From Periplaneta americana (taxonomy: Eukaryota > Arthropoda > Insecta > Blattodea > Blattidae): DNA of 64,000 nt. Below are positions 1 to 10,662 of this stretch, piece after piece. Location of the stretch: NCBI RefSeq assembly GCF_040183065.1, contig NC_091128.1:177960168-178024167 (forward strand), written 5' to 3'. The position numbers were made by a program, and so were the translations under genes. Under the pieces are notes generated by a model. The model searched no databases. It was not told the DNA's origin and worked only from the letters and a program-made list of their open reading frames with translations. The first letter of the stretch is position 1; every line of letters begins with the position of its first letter.

Positions 1-139
1 CGGGCTGCTGAAACTTCAAACTTAATTTTCTAATTAACCGTGCATTTAATAACAAAACGTAATGTAGGTTCTCTATTAATTTCAAAGTGCTCTATCGTTC
101 CCTTCAATCTGCAAGGTTATTTCACTACCACCCTGTATA
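1..139. mobile_element. End of a DNA transposon, cut by the window edge
   Basis: The stretch stops at CTACCACCCTGTATA. Read on the minus strand this begins TACAGGGTGGTAG, the usual outer end of Tc1/mariner/IS630-type terminal repeats. The rest of the element lies before position 1, so neither a second terminal repeat nor a transposase can be checked. Confidence 0.35.
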
Positions 140-897
140 TTGCTTCGTCACTGGATCGGCATGGAATATCAGTGTGTTGGCTCCGTTGTCAGCAATGTTG
201 GTTGTCTTGTTTTTACCAATGTAAAGCTGAAGCAGAAAATTTACGTTCTAAAGGGGAATTCTTAAAATGAGGGAAAAAGCAAATTTTGCCAAGAGGACTT
301 ACCATCACTACACAAGCACCTCAAACAGTAGATAACACGGATTGTAGCGTCCGCTTCGGTGGATGTAGATGTTGGGCATTATTAAAGGTGATGTTATTTT
401 AATACATTATATTTTAACGTAGTTTTAACTATATTAATACGTGCTGTGTGGTTAACTCCATTCTTTTGCTATAAAAATCTAGAACACCTTGTTTACCAGA
501 GGTCTGCATCGGACGTTTTCGCTCCAGCGCCAAGTAGTTCATAGCATAATCCGATAGGTAGCGCACATGCATGATGGGTAAAATTGTCACGAGCGATAAA
601 TCCTCGAACGGTATAAGCCGAGCGTTAGACATTCGTTCTCGTTACAGTGATGAACTGTGTAGTAACATCATAGATGTTTATCATTTCAAAACTTTGCAGT
701 GTTTAACTAACCTCTCCATAGTACAACTACAAAACTTGCTTTAAAATGTAATATAAATGTTGTAGGTAAATGTTCCCCCCCCCCACACAGGAGTGATTTT
801 GTTTTTGCCACATCTGATAGATGTTATTGGATGTAAATGTAATTATTATAAACGGAGAACACAATCACGATAATGCAAGAACTGTATCAAGTTTTCT

Positions 898-931
<34 letters not shown>

Positions 932-1250
932 TTCTCTAATAATTATTGTATCAATCTTTGCGTCTATAACACTTGTGCAGCATGATTATTCGTTTTATTA
1001 TATTTTCTGTGACGTTATCTCTGTACTAATATTGTTATTAATCTACTGCTATATCAATAATATTTTGTAAAACGTTTCTACATTGTCGCAGTATATAGGC
1101 GGAACACTATGTATGGACCTATCATATTATATATGTGGTAAATCAAATATTGAATAATTATTAATTAGCAATAATAACTGTATATCGAAGTTTTTCATAC
1201 TATTTTATTTGTAACTTCGTGTTCCTGTTTTGGTACGTTCCATTAAACGT
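140..1250. other. AT-rich stretch without a recognisable gene
   Basis: No coding signal is convincing on either strand. The only structure seen is a run of (AAT)n at 899-930 and a C tract near 777-785. It lies downstream of the T-box gene on the gene's own strand. Confidence 0.5.
899..930. repeat. (AAT)n microsatellite
   Basis: About ten tandem AAT units, interrupted at the edges. Confidence 0.9.
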
Positions 1251-1253
1251 TTG

Positions 1254-1876
1254 TCATAAACGCAGAAAATAAAGCCTTATTTTTACCGTGTGAGCAAAAC
1301 ATATGTGTATCTTATCTGTCGCCTTCCATACAAGATAAGACATGTCGGTGAAGTGTGTTGTATCAGTGAAGAAGTATGTCGTGTCAGTGAAGTGTGTTGT
1401 ATCAGTGAAACGTGTTCCTGTCAGTGAAGCTTTATAGTTTATAGTGGCAGTGCAAAGTATTTGAACAGTGAAATGTTTTTGAAGTGTTAGTGAAATCAGG
1501 ATAGAATCAGTGAAATGTGTCGTAGTTCCATTGCAGTGAGTGAGTTGACAGCGAAATGAGTGTAATGTTGAAAGGTACTTGTGCAGATATGAACATATCA
1601 TACTCGGGGGTTTTAGTTCGAACTTAGTTTTAAGATACAAATTAGATTTATTTTAAATGTTATTTTAAGTGATCGTGCTTCATTTAATTTAGTATATTCC
1701 CTGTTGTTGTTGTTGTTGTTATTATTATTATTAATTATTGTTAGTATTAATTATTAGTATTATTAATTGTATTTTTAATTAATAAGTTTATTATTGTCAT
1801 TATTGAGTGTAATTAGTTACCACTGCCACCGGGTATATTATCCACTGCAGTGTGAATAAATACATACATACATGTC
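1254..1876 (+). mobile_element. 3' end of a non-LTR retrotransposon (LINE family B)
   Basis: This is a 3' UTR with degenerate repeats around TGTCAGTGAAGTGTG, a trinucleotide tract, then ACCACTGCCACCGGGTATAT and a tail of AATAAATACATACATACAT. The same order is seen at 33600-34145, where it follows a coding remnant of a reverse-transcriptase C-terminus, and the last part recurs at 17350-17585. No coding part is left here, so this copy is 5'-truncated. Its minus-strand reading frame is a shadow. Confidence 0.7.
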
Positions 1877-2068
1877 GGTGAGATGACCTTGTACTGTGCT
1901 TCTATTTATTACGAGCGTATCACGATCGATGGTATCTCACTCGAGGGTGCGACACTCGACCGAGTTCAAGCGAGCGATTTAATTCCAATGCAGCACTCTG
2001 TTGTTTACTACCAAGTACCACGCTATCAATCAGGTATTTTTAAGTACAGAATTAGGACAAAGTAGTTA

Positions 2069-2074
2069 TTTATT
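2069..2074 (-). promoter_or_regulatory. Candidate polyadenylation signal of the T-box gene
   Basis: TTTATT on the plus strand is AATAAA on the minus strand, about 200 bases after the T-box stop codon. The hexamer is common by chance in such AT-rich DNA, so this is only a candidate 3' end. Confidence 0.3.
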
Positions 2075-2276
2075 TCTGGCAGGTGTCGTTAAAAGAAGAC
2101 AGGGCCACTGTATCTTGGAATCAAAGCGATTTCGGGTATAAGTTTTTTGGAAATGCTTGTTAGGTACAGAGTTTGTCCCTGACGTGAATGCCACGTGTGG
2201 TAAGAAGGCAATTATTTTTCGTGTTCAAACAACTGCGAGGTGTTGGAGTCTCTCATTCGGGACCCAAGAGGTCAGC

Positions 2277-2856
2277 TCAGTTCCTGGTCTCGGCCGCCGC
2301 GGGCGGGGACAGCTGCTTGGGCACCAGCTGGTAAGGGCTGTACCGCTGCTGCAGCCCGCTCATCCCCGGGAAGATGGGCCTCGGCAGTCGCAGCTCCGCC
2401 GCCGACGACGACGACGACGCCGGCGACGGCGAGCCGGAGGAACTGGACGAGGAGGTCGGGGGCGGCGGGGTCAGCTGGGGGTGGGAGTGCGCGTTGGGCG
2501 GCGGCGGCGGCCCCAGCAGGCCCGGCGGCAGCCCCGGCGACGACCACGCCTGCCCCGCGCCGCCCCCGGCGCCGCCCCACAGGTGCGCCGGCAGGGGCAT
2601 GGGCAGGGGACAGGGGGGCGGCCCCCCGCGGGCGTACATCTGCGGCGGCCCCGCGCCGCTCACCAGCAGCGAGTGCAGCTCGGCCGGCGGGTAGGGCGCC
2701 CCGCCGGTGCGCCCCCACATCTGCAGGTGGGCGCGCGCCTTCTCCATCATGGCGGCGGAGAACAGGCTGTTGTTGTTCTCGGCGTCCATGTCGGAGTAGA
2801 GGCGGAGCGGCGAGCGCAGGAAGTGCTGCTCCATGAACATGGCGTCCATCGGGTCC
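2277..2856 (-). CDS. mid: T-box transcription factor, midline/H15 (Tbx20) type, last exon
   Basis: This exon encodes the C-terminus of a nuclear sequence-specific transcription factor. The acceptor is TTCGCAG followed by GGACCCG. Its first base completes the arginine codon left open by the donor at 45952, and the frame runs 192 residues to a TGA at 2277-2279. It opens with DPMDAMFMEQHFLRSPLRLY, the continuation of LTDFDR known from insect midline/H15 proteins. MMEKARAHLQMWGR follows, also typical of that subfamily. The rest is Pro, Gly and Ser rich, with an eight-proline-type stretch and two serine runs, and ends near RPIFPGMSGLQQRYSPYQ. The exon is a sharp GC-rich island in AT-rich DNA. Whether the gene is midline or its paralogue H15 cannot be told from this part. 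The long frames on the plus strand here are shadows of high GC. Confidence 0.9.
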
Positions 2857-3085
2857 CTGCGAACAGCGAGCAAAGCGCGCGACCATGAGCGAAGTCAAAC
2901 AAACCGATAATGGCCACACTAACCAAAAAATCTGTACAGCTATATCTGTCTTGCATGGCACTCTATACAGAATGTTTAAAAAATACGGGGCATAATTTCA
3001 GGTATGTATTTCCCACATGTACACAATCAAAATAGTTCATTACAACATGTGTCCGGAAATGCTTCATTTCCGAGTTATGGCCTTC

Positions 3086-3108
3086 TTACTTACTTACTTA
3101 CTTACTTA

Positions 3109-3150
<42 letters not shown>

Positions 3151-4006
3151 GGCTTTTAAGGAACCCGAAGGTTCATTGCCGCCCTCACATAAGCCCGCCT
3201 GCGGTCCCTATCCTGTGCAAGATTAATCCAGTCTCTATCATCATACCCCACCTCCCTCAAATCCATTTTAATATTATCCTCCCATCTACGTCTCGGTCTC
3301 CCTAAAGGTCTTTTTCCCTCCGGTCTCCCAACTAACACTCTATATGCATTTCTGGATTCCCCCATACGTGCTACATGCCCTGCCCATCTCAAACGTCTGG
3401 ATTTAATGTTCCTAATTATATCAGGTGAACAATACAATGCGTGCAGTTCTGTGTTGTGTAACTTTCTCCATTCTCCTGTAACTTCATCCCACTTAGCCCC
3501 AAATATTTTCCTAAGCACCTTATTCTCAAACACCCTTAACCTATGTTCCTCTCTCAGAGTGAGAGTCCAAGTTTCACAACCATACAGAAGAACCGGTAAT
3601 ATAACTGTTCTATAAATTCTAACTTTCAGATTTTTGGACAGCAGACTGGATGATAAGAGCTTCTCAACCGAATAATAACACGCATTTCCCATATTTATTC
3701 TGCGTTTAATTTCCTCCCGAGTGTCATTTATATTTGTTACTGTTGCTCCAAGATATTTGAATTTTTCCACCTCTTCGAAGGATAAATCTCCAATTTTTAT
3801 ATTTCCATTTCGTACAATATTCTGGTCATGAGACATAATCATATACTTTGTCTTTTCGGGATTTACTTCCAAATCGATAGCTTTACTTGCTTCAAGTAAA
3901 ATTTCCGTGTTTTCCCTAATCGTTTGTGTATTTTCTCCTAACATATTCACGTCATCCGCATAGACAAGAAGCTGATGTAACCCGTTCAATTCCAAACCCT
4001 GCCTGT
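3086..4006 (-). mobile_element. LINE family A copy 1 (5'-truncated, 3' tail (GTAA)n)
   Basis: This is the 3' part of a non-LTR retrotransposon ORF2. It encodes the end of the reverse transcriptase ([20 protein letters not shown]), the spacer with [20 protein letters not shown], and the C-terminal [20 protein letters not shown]. The product ends in MNLRVP, with a tail of (GTAA)n read on the minus strand. The open frame runs almost to the break point. It is flanked by GAGTTATGGCCTTC (3072-3085) and GAGTTATGGCTTTC (4007-4020), a 14-base target-site duplication with one mismatch. This element is the younger insertion in the mariner-like arm. The clade is RTE- or Nimb-like; I cannot settle it by eye. 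Confidence 0.9.
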
Positions 4007-4068
4007 GAGTTATGGCTTTCACAACATTGAAATTCACCGGAACGTTTTCTTTCCGCAGGTCGTTGTCA

Positions 4069-4458
4069 TTACAGAAGATGTTCAAAATGTCCACCTCCTG
4101 CTTGAATACAGACCTTGCATCGATGTCTCATTGTCCTGCGAACACGATCCCAAACTCCAGGAGTATTGCGTATGTCCTCAGAACATGCCACAATTCGATT
4201 CCGAAGGGATTCCAAATCAGGCACCGGAGACGAATAAACCAATGAATTTAAATGGCCCCACAAGTAGAAATCAAGAGGGTTCAGATCAGGTGAGCGTGGA
4301 GGCCAAGCAATTGGGCCACCTCTACCTATCCATCGATCAGGAAACCTTCGATCCTCCAAGTACCGGCGAGCCGTACGACTGAAGTTTGCAGGAGCGCCAT
4401 CATGCAAGAATGAATGTGTTGACGATTGATCAGTGGAGTGTCTTCTAAAACATGAGGT
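4069..4458 (-). pseudogene. Mariner/IS630-like transposase, C-terminal fragment
   Basis: The fragment reads HDGAPANFSRTARRYL, then FPDRWIGRGGPIAWPPRSPD and LDFYLWGHL, ending GGGHFEHLL. It carries the second and third catalytic aspartates, with 37 residues between them, but not the first. The N-terminal helix-turn-helix and the first catalytic block are absent, so it cannot be active. Upstream the frame runs into the terminal repeat, which is not real coding sequence. Confidence 0.85.
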
Positions 4459-4966
4459 ATGGTTCCGGTGAATTTCAATGTTGTGAAGGCCATAACTCGG
4501 AAATAAAGCATTTCCGGACACATGTTGTAATGAACTATTTTGATTATCTGCATGTGGGAAATACATACCTGAAATTATGTCCCGTATTTTTTAACACCCT
4601 GTATTTATGAGTCTCTTTAAATGAGCCGTTCAGAGCAGAAGTGGTGTAAGTCAAAAATTGGTAATGAGTAGGGCTAGGATTTTGATAACTTATAAATCAT
4701 GAAAAAATGTCCTAAAAACAATGTATTTATGATGTAAAAATCTTTTAAAAAAATGTCCTTATAAATGCCCTAAAATTGATCTTACATAATTGGCTTAGTA
4801 GGAAAAGAGGTTTTGTGCTACTTAATATTTAGACTAGAAATTAAATTAAACTCTAGTACCAACATTTAAGTTTATTTAATTTTACATATTTTTTTCTAAG
4901 TAGTACACTTTAATTAATTTTTTTACCTGATGTAGTTTCCATGTAGCCCACCACAAGGCCACTCTT

Positions 4967-5163
4967 AAGGCTGATTCACAATAAACCGGAAACGGAAACT
5001 ACAACGAGAACGAGAACGAAAATAATGTTACAATAAATGTATTTAAATGTGAGCATTCACAATAGTTAATTCTGAATGTTCACATTTAAATACATATTTT
5101 AACAATATTTCCGTTCTCGTTCTTGTTGTCGTTTCCGTTCTCGGTTTATTGTGAACCAGCCTT
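4967..5163. mobile_element. Palindromic MITE, short relative of the element at 60981-61869
   Basis: The 197-base unit is nearly a perfect inverted repeat. It begins AAGGCTGATTCACAATAAAC and ends in the reverse of AAGGCTGGTTCACAATA, with CACATTTAAATACAT-type arms in the middle. The same outer ends bound the larger MADF-containing element at 60981-61869, so this is probably a deletion derivative of that family. Confidence 0.8.
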
Positions 5164-5283
5164 GATACGGAATTAATAGGAATAGAGGAGTCTATATTAA
5201 GGGGTGGTTGGAGTGTACTACGTTAAAATGGCAAAATTTGTGTAGAAAAACGATTCAAATAGTATACAAAATAATGGGTATGA

Positions 5284-5538
5284 GCCACCGACGGCGTACC
5301 TTGGTTGGTTAAGGCGCTTGCCTGCCGATTCGGAGTTGCGCTCGGTGCGGGTTCGATTCCCGCTGGGGCTGATTACCTGGTTGGGTTTTTTCCGAGTTTT
5401 TTCCCAACCGTAAGACAAATGTCAGGTAATCTATGGCGAATTCTCGACTTCATCTCGCCAAATTTATCGCTATCACCAATTCCATCGACGCTAAATAACC
5501 TCGTAGTTGATACAGTGTCGTTAAATAATCAAGTAAAA
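5284..5538 (+). mobile_element. tRNA-derived SINE, family A
   Basis: The tRNA-like head contains an A-box-like TTGGTTAAGGCGC and a B box GGTTCGATTCCCGC. It is followed by a body with CTGGTTGGGTTTTTTCCGAG and a tail ending CGTTAAATAATCAAG. Flanking AAAATAATGGG motifs (about 5269 and 5537) look like a target-site duplication. Other copies are at 12186-12345, 43846-44099 and 51905-52135. Confidence 0.8.
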
Positions 5539-6135
5539 AAATAATGGGGATTTATGGGCAAAATTAAATGAAAATGCCTCAAAAATGTCCGAATAAAACA
5601 AAAAATGCTCTTATGAGTTGAAATAGGCAAAAAATGAAAAAAAAAAAATGCGCTAACAAATATGTCTTAAAACACTCAGTTTACCACATAACATATAAAT
5701 ACTAAAGCAGCTATGTTTCTGGCTTACTAGAAAAAAGATGCAATTTCATCAAAATCCTAGCCCTACTGATGAGGGTTAAAGTAAACATTCTGTAAAATAC
5801 AGTGCAAAGAAGCAATTAGTATTCAATTTATTTAAACTAGTAGTCAGTGGATAGCAAGAAGGACATATTAATTGCTACCTTGCGCTGTATTTTGCAGAAA
5901 TTTTTACTTTAAACCTCATTATCCAATTTTGACTTACACCACTTTTGCTCTAAATGGCTCAAATACTTTTTTTTCTCAGATAACTGATAACTAGGAAACG
6001 GATTTCTAGGTCCTGAAGAAGAGAGATTAACAAGAGAACTTTACAATATCCAGTTTAAGACTTTATATGAAATTAACAATTAATCATTTTAATTTCAGTA
6101 AATATTCCGTTTTAAAAATTCTAATAGGCTACATT

Positions 6136-6736
6136 CCAGCAACAGTAACAAATATAAATGAGACTCCGTAGGAAATTAAACACAGAATTAATATAAAAAA
6201 TGCCTGTTATTATTCGGTTGAGAAGCTTTTATTATCTAGTCTGCTTTCAAAAAGCCTCAAAGTTAGAATTTACAAAACAGTTATATTACCGGTTGTTCTG
6301 TATGGTTGTGAAACTTCACTTTTACTTTGAGAGAGGAACAGAGATTAAGGATGTTCGAGAATAAGATGCTTAGGAAAATATTTGGGGCTGAGAGGAATGG
6401 AGTTACAGGAGAATGGACAAAGTTACACAACACAGAACTGCACGCATTGTATTCTTCACCTGACATAATGAGGTTCATTAAATTCAGACGTTTGAGATGG
6501 GCAGGGCATCTAGCACGTATGGGCGAATCCAGAAATGCACATATACTGTAGTGTGTTAGTTGGGAGGCCGGAGAGATAAAGACCTTTGGGAAGACCGAGA
6601 CGTAGATGGGAAGATAATATTAAAATGGATGATAGAGACCAGATTGATCTTGCTGAGGATAGGGACCAATGGCGGGCTTATGTGAGGGCGGCAATGAACC
6701 TCCGAGTTCCTTAAAAGCCAGTAAGTAAGTAGCTAT
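6136..6736 (+). mobile_element. LINE family A copy 2 (degenerate)
   Basis: It starts at CAGCAACAGTAACAAATA and ends in TTAAAAGCCAGTAAGTAAGT. The frame is broken by small deletions near 6316 and 6550 and by divergence, but MREEQRLRMFENKMLRKIFG and [18 protein letters not shown] remain. It is shorter and more decayed than most copies. No clear target-site duplication is seen. Confidence 0.85.
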
Positions 6737-7082
6737 CTTCCATAATTTTGTAGATTAATGTAGTTCATGAAAACTGGTTCCAGCCAATCAGAAAGAGACA
6801 ATCCAATGTCTCAACAGAGACTGTATCCTTCCCGGGCCTACTCTGCCATCTATGGCAGATATGTAGAACGCTTTTGTTCTACCCATGATTGGAAGTGTAG
6901 AATGTTGTGAGTCGTTCGTTTACGATTATAAATGATAATGGGAATCATAGACAGGGATGAGTTCTGAACAAACCCTGAATGAATCGTTACAAATGATTCG
7001 TAATGTCTGATTGAATCGCTGAAAAAGAATCGTGTTGCCAGCTCCAGTCTGAAGGCCTTATATTATTATGAATGATCTTTCC
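6737..7082. other. No recognisable gene
   Basis: Mixed sequence with several GAATCGTT/AATGATTC-like short words around 6980-7035. No coding signal or known repeat was recognised. Confidence 0.4.
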
Positions 7083-7090
7083 CTATTCGA

Positions 7091-7190
7091 TACTATCGAT
7101 AGTTGCCAGAACTATTGGAAACAATTGACTATCGATAATTCGATAGTTGAATTCATAACTATCGATAATATCGATAGAACTATCGACTAT
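7091..7190. repeat. Cluster of ATCGATA motifs (DREF-type words)
   Basis: Within 100 bases there are four full ATCGATA words and further CGATAG/ATCGA partial copies, several in back-to-back arrangement. TATCGATA is the known DRE core bound by the insect factor DREF. The cluster could equally be part of an unrecognised transposon end. Confidence 0.6.
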
Positions 7191-7219
7191 CACCCATCAC
7201 TAGATTTAATAGACATTAA

Positions 7220-7399
7220 GGGTGCTATTCATAGACATTTCGCAGCACGCGCTACGAGCGTACTAAGCTAGCCCCGGCTATCCACTGGTTACTAGTACAG
7301 AATTCAAATCATATCCTATCGCTAACACTGGTTTATGAATACGAAAAACGCTGATCATCCACCGAAAACCCGCGCTAAAAATGTCTATGAATACGGCTC
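7220..7399. mobile_element. 180-bp MITE, copy 1
   Basis: It begins GGGTGCTATTCATAGACATT and ends AAATGTCTATGAATACGGCTC, so its ends are inverted repeats. TAA flanks it on both sides (7217-7219 and 7400-7402), a 3-base duplication like that of PIF/Harbinger elements. A second copy of equal length lies in the opposite orientation at 18554-18733. Confidence 0.8.
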
Positions 7400-7402
7400 T
7401 AA

Positions 7403-8235
7403 TATTTCAACTTACTACAACAGAGTTAAGTATAGTAAGAGTATTGAATGATATTTGCTGTATTGTGTAAGTAGATAAACAAGTCTTACGCTAATCGATG
7501 GTAACATGAGGAAGTAAACAATGTTGATAAATTACTATCAGATGTTAACGACACAAATGTTGTAAATAACATACCTATAGAATTTCTACACTCTATTACA
7601 CAATCTGGAATACCTTCGCACACATAATTCAAAGTAGGTGCATTTCTACAAAATATGCACATGACCTTTGGTTTAGTAAATGGAGTTCGAATGACAGACA
7701 AATGTGTGACACCGTTAGCCTATACAATTAGTAGTTATTACTCGTCCGTTAGGCCTACAAATTTCAGATAATCTGCCTCCCACGGATTGATATGTGACTC
7801 ACTGACAGTAAATATTTCAAATTCAAAAGGCGACAATTTACGTCTTGCTTTCGCAATTCCCATTATGAAATCACAACACCAGAGGTTTTTACTATCCCGG
7901 TACATTTTTAGCCATGGACAACTAGGTCTATATTATGTGGTATTCAGTACAGTTAAAGCCATCAGTGACGTGAAAAATTAAAATTACAAATGAACCACAT
8001 CAAGGTTAGTTGCCAGACATTGAAGGGCATTTCACAAAGGATAAAGTTTGCAATGAAATATTAAATTCAAACAATTAATATGACTATTACATTTTTACTA
8101 TGTCATACTACTTTCGACCAATAAAACTGCAAATTTATATTTGTGTTTGTTGCCAATTTACAGTCAAATACCGAAAATGCAACAATCAGTACATACTGTA
8201 TAACATTAATATTTGTAAAAAGAAACATTAAACCG
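7403..8235. other. No recognisable gene
   Basis: AT-rich sequence without coding signal. Short open frames here lack any recognisable motif. Confidence 0.4.
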
Positions 8236-9160
8236 CTTATCCTGGACATTTTTCTACATTGGACCATGGATTGTATCAAATATAACCACTGAAGCAAATA
8301 TCCTGGACTTTTTTCAACATTAGAACAAATGGACTGTGCCAAATATAACCATTGTACAAAATATCCTGGACTTTTTTCAACACTAGAACAAATGGATTGT
8401 ACCAAATATAACCATTGTACAAAATATCCTAGACCTTTTTCAACATTAGAACAAATGGATTGTACCAAATATAACCATTGTACAAAATATCCTGGACCTT
8501 TTTCAACATTAGAACAAATGGATTGTACCAAATATAACCATTGTACAAAATATCCTGGACTTTTTTCAACACTAGAACAAATGGATTGTACCAAATATAA
8601 CCATTGTACAAAATATCCTAGACCTTTTTCAACATTAGAACAAATGGATTGTACCAAATATAACCATTGTACAAAATATCCTGGACCTTTTTCAACATCA
8701 GAACAAATGGATTGTACCAAATATAATCACTGTACAAAATATCCTGGACCTTTTTCAACATTAGAACAAATGGATTGTACCAAATATAATCATTGTACAA
8801 AATATCCCGGACCTTTTTCAACATTAGAACAAATGGATTATACCAAATATAACCATTGTACAAAATGTCCTGGACCTTTTTCAACATTAGAACAAATGGA
8901 TTGTACCAAATATAATCATTGTACAAAATATCCTGGACGTTTTCCAACAATAGAACAAATGGATTGTACCAAATACAACCATTGTACCAAATATCCTGGA
9001 CCTTTTTCAACATTAGAAAAATTGGATTGCACCAAATATGCTGGACCTTTTTCAATATTGGGCCATATGGATAGTACCAAATGTCACTGAATTTTTCTGT
9101 TTGTACCAAATGTCAATGGACCATTACTGCTATTGAACGACATGGATTGTATCAAATGTC
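8236..9160. repeat. 63-bp tandem array (minisatellite)
   Basis: About twelve near-identical 63-base units lie between 8326 and 9030, with decayed units on both sides. Each unit contains ATGGATTGTACCAAATATAA and ends TTTTTCAACATTAGAACAA. Because 63 is a multiple of three and the unit lacks stops in some frames, long repetitive frames open on both strands; I do not regard them as genes. The first six good units show a three-unit (189-base) higher-order pattern, with variant bases repeating in the order A, B, C, A, B, C. Confidence 0.95.
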
Positions 9161-10374
9161 CGATAATGGAATATTAAATTTCACAATTTTTCATAAGACA
9201 ACAAATATTAATATTTATATCTAATGGTTTTGTTGCAATTTTTAAACTGTAATCTAACAATGAAGTAGCTTTTGCTGCTCGGAGGTCAGTAGTCTATTAT
9301 AATTCGTAAACTACATGTCATTTGCGTGGTACCGTTTATTATGCAGTGCAAATTTGCTCCACATGCAGAAGCCGTTTTGCGTTTGAAATCTCCCTGCTAC
9401 GCACATGTGTGGACAATTCTCTTCTTGATGGCTGGCTGCTATTTTTCCGCGCAATTGGAAGACCCGTGCAAGGCTCCGCCCGTCTTAATCCCGTCTCTAA
9501 GCAGACGAATCCTGGGGGTTTCCGCGGCGACTCGATTGTTATGCAAGGCAGCGCCGGCGGCCAAAGCCTCCTGCAAGCACTTCCTTTCCTCTTTTCTCTT
9601 GGCCTGCGTTATATATAAAAACAAGAGATTTGGATTTCTTTGATTGAAGGATTATACACGCGTCGTGCCTCTCATACCGACAGAGGGATTGCGCGCCGTC
9701 TTTGCGGGGAATCCCATGGAAATGAAAATAAATGCTAACATTCAAAACACGAACACACACGACCGCTTTTATCTCGTTCTTTATTTCATTTAAAAATGCA
9801 CCTTGTGGAATAAATGACACGCTTGTTTTAATATACAATGTACGGCCCACCATGCAGCCTGCATCACAATGACAGAACTGCTGCACTGGCCAGTTCTACA
9901 ATCAGATGCCAAGAAAATGCGGTTAGGTAAACGAGGAAAAAACTAAATACTGTAAGTTTTAGATATCGGGCGATTCGAAAGGTATTTGTCAAATGCTGGT
10001 TCATGGAAGATAACGCCGTCTGGGATAAAGAATATCCAGTTCACCAATAACTACAGTTCAAATATTGTAACTTTCGATGGTATCAATTATCGTATACAGC
10101 AGTCTTTCTTTCCCTGTACATACGTCATGATTCTGGAGCGGACTATCTTTGGAAAACAAGCGCCTCTCACAGATAGTCGAATCTACTAGAATAGAAGTTA
10201 CATGGTACAAATTTTCTTTCAACTTTCACGCATTCAGATATTGATTGATATTTAATATTAATTTATTTTATTTTGCTAATACTTGTAACATAAAATATAG
10301 TATACGCAGATAAAATTTTAGCTCACCCCTGAAAGAGTAGAACTCGTGCTCAGGGGCGAATTCCCGATTTTAAA
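9161..10374. other. No recognised gene; moderately GC-rich patch at 9400-9610
   Basis: Overlapping frames at 9322-9643 on both strands coincide with a local GC rise and carry no motif that I recognise. The rest is AT-rich. No transposon ends were identified. Confidence 0.4.
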
Positions 10375-10378
10375 TTAA

Positions 10379-10658
10379 CTCTGCGTTACTCATGTTATAA
10401 ATATTCTCACCATTGCTCAGGTGGGGTTTCACAAACCCCATTTTAAATAACTAATATATTTTCCCGCAAGTTTCAGAACTCAGATAAACGCAATTAAATA
10501 TACTATTCATAGTTCACTTAAACAATTTCTTAAGTGAACTCTTCTGGATGTGATTGAAATGTATACAGATGCACAGAGTACACACTAGCTCCATCTCTTA
10601 GATTTTCGTTGAAATATACGCACCGGGGTTTACCACACCCCACCTGAGTAATGCAGGG
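10379..10658. mobile_element. piggyBac-like MITE (TTAA target site)
   Basis: TTAA flanks the 280-base unit on both sides (10375-10378 and 10659-10662). The ends are CTCTGCGTTACTCATG on the left and, reversed, CCCTGCATTACTCAGG on the right. Internal arms with GGTGGGGTTTCACAAACCCC and its reverse add a second inverted repeat. TTAA duplication is the hallmark of piggyBac elements. No coding sequence is left. Confidence 0.6.
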
Positions 10659-10662
10659 TTAA

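Larger units (their letters stand above)
2966..4603 (-). mobile_element. Mariner/IS630-like DNA transposon with long terminal repeats, split by a LINE
   Basis: The left arm (2966-3085, resuming at 4007-4043) and the right arm (about 4459-4603) are inverted copies of each other over roughly 150 bases. They start TACAG(G/A)(G/A)TGTT and run through TTTCAGGTATGTATTTCCCA. The ends abut TA, as expected for this superfamily. Inside is only the C-terminal third of a transposase, so this is a non-autonomous deletion derivative. A LINE copy has landed inside the left arm. Confidence 0.85.
4620..5967. mobile_element. Nested non-autonomous elements bounded by two sets of inverted repeats
   Basis: The outer pair is GAGCCGTTCAGAGCAGAAGT with GTGGTGTAAGTCAAAA at 4623-4660, matched in reverse near 5925-5965. 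Just inside lies a second pair, TAGGGCTAGGATTTTGAT (about 4669-4686) and ATCAAAATCCTAGCCCTA (about 5749-5766). The interior is AT-rich, without coding sequence, and has itself been invaded by a palindromic MITE and a SINE. The superfamily is not clear. Confidence 0.6.

Noticed and set aside
2157..2961. Long plus-strand and alternative minus-strand open frames over the last T-box exon
   Set aside because: They are shadows of the GC-rich exon. Only the frame that continues the T-box across the splice junction makes sense.
3406..3615. Recurring frame beginning [20 protein letters not shown] at several loci
   Set aside because: It is the antisense shadow of the LINE family A C-terminal domain and recurs wherever that LINE does.
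8103..9109. Repetitive open frames on both strands, up to 253 residues
   Set aside because: They come from a 63-base tandem unit whose length is a multiple of three. There is no start context, domain or neighbour supporting a gene.
8236..9160. CRISPR-like array
   Set aside because: Units are contiguous, with no unique spacers, and the genome is eukaryotic. The same applies to the arrays at 28250, 34160 and 47990.
9322..9643. Two overlapping plus-strand frames of about 100 residues
   Set aside because: They overlap in different frames, coincide with a local GC rise and have no motif or splice evidence.
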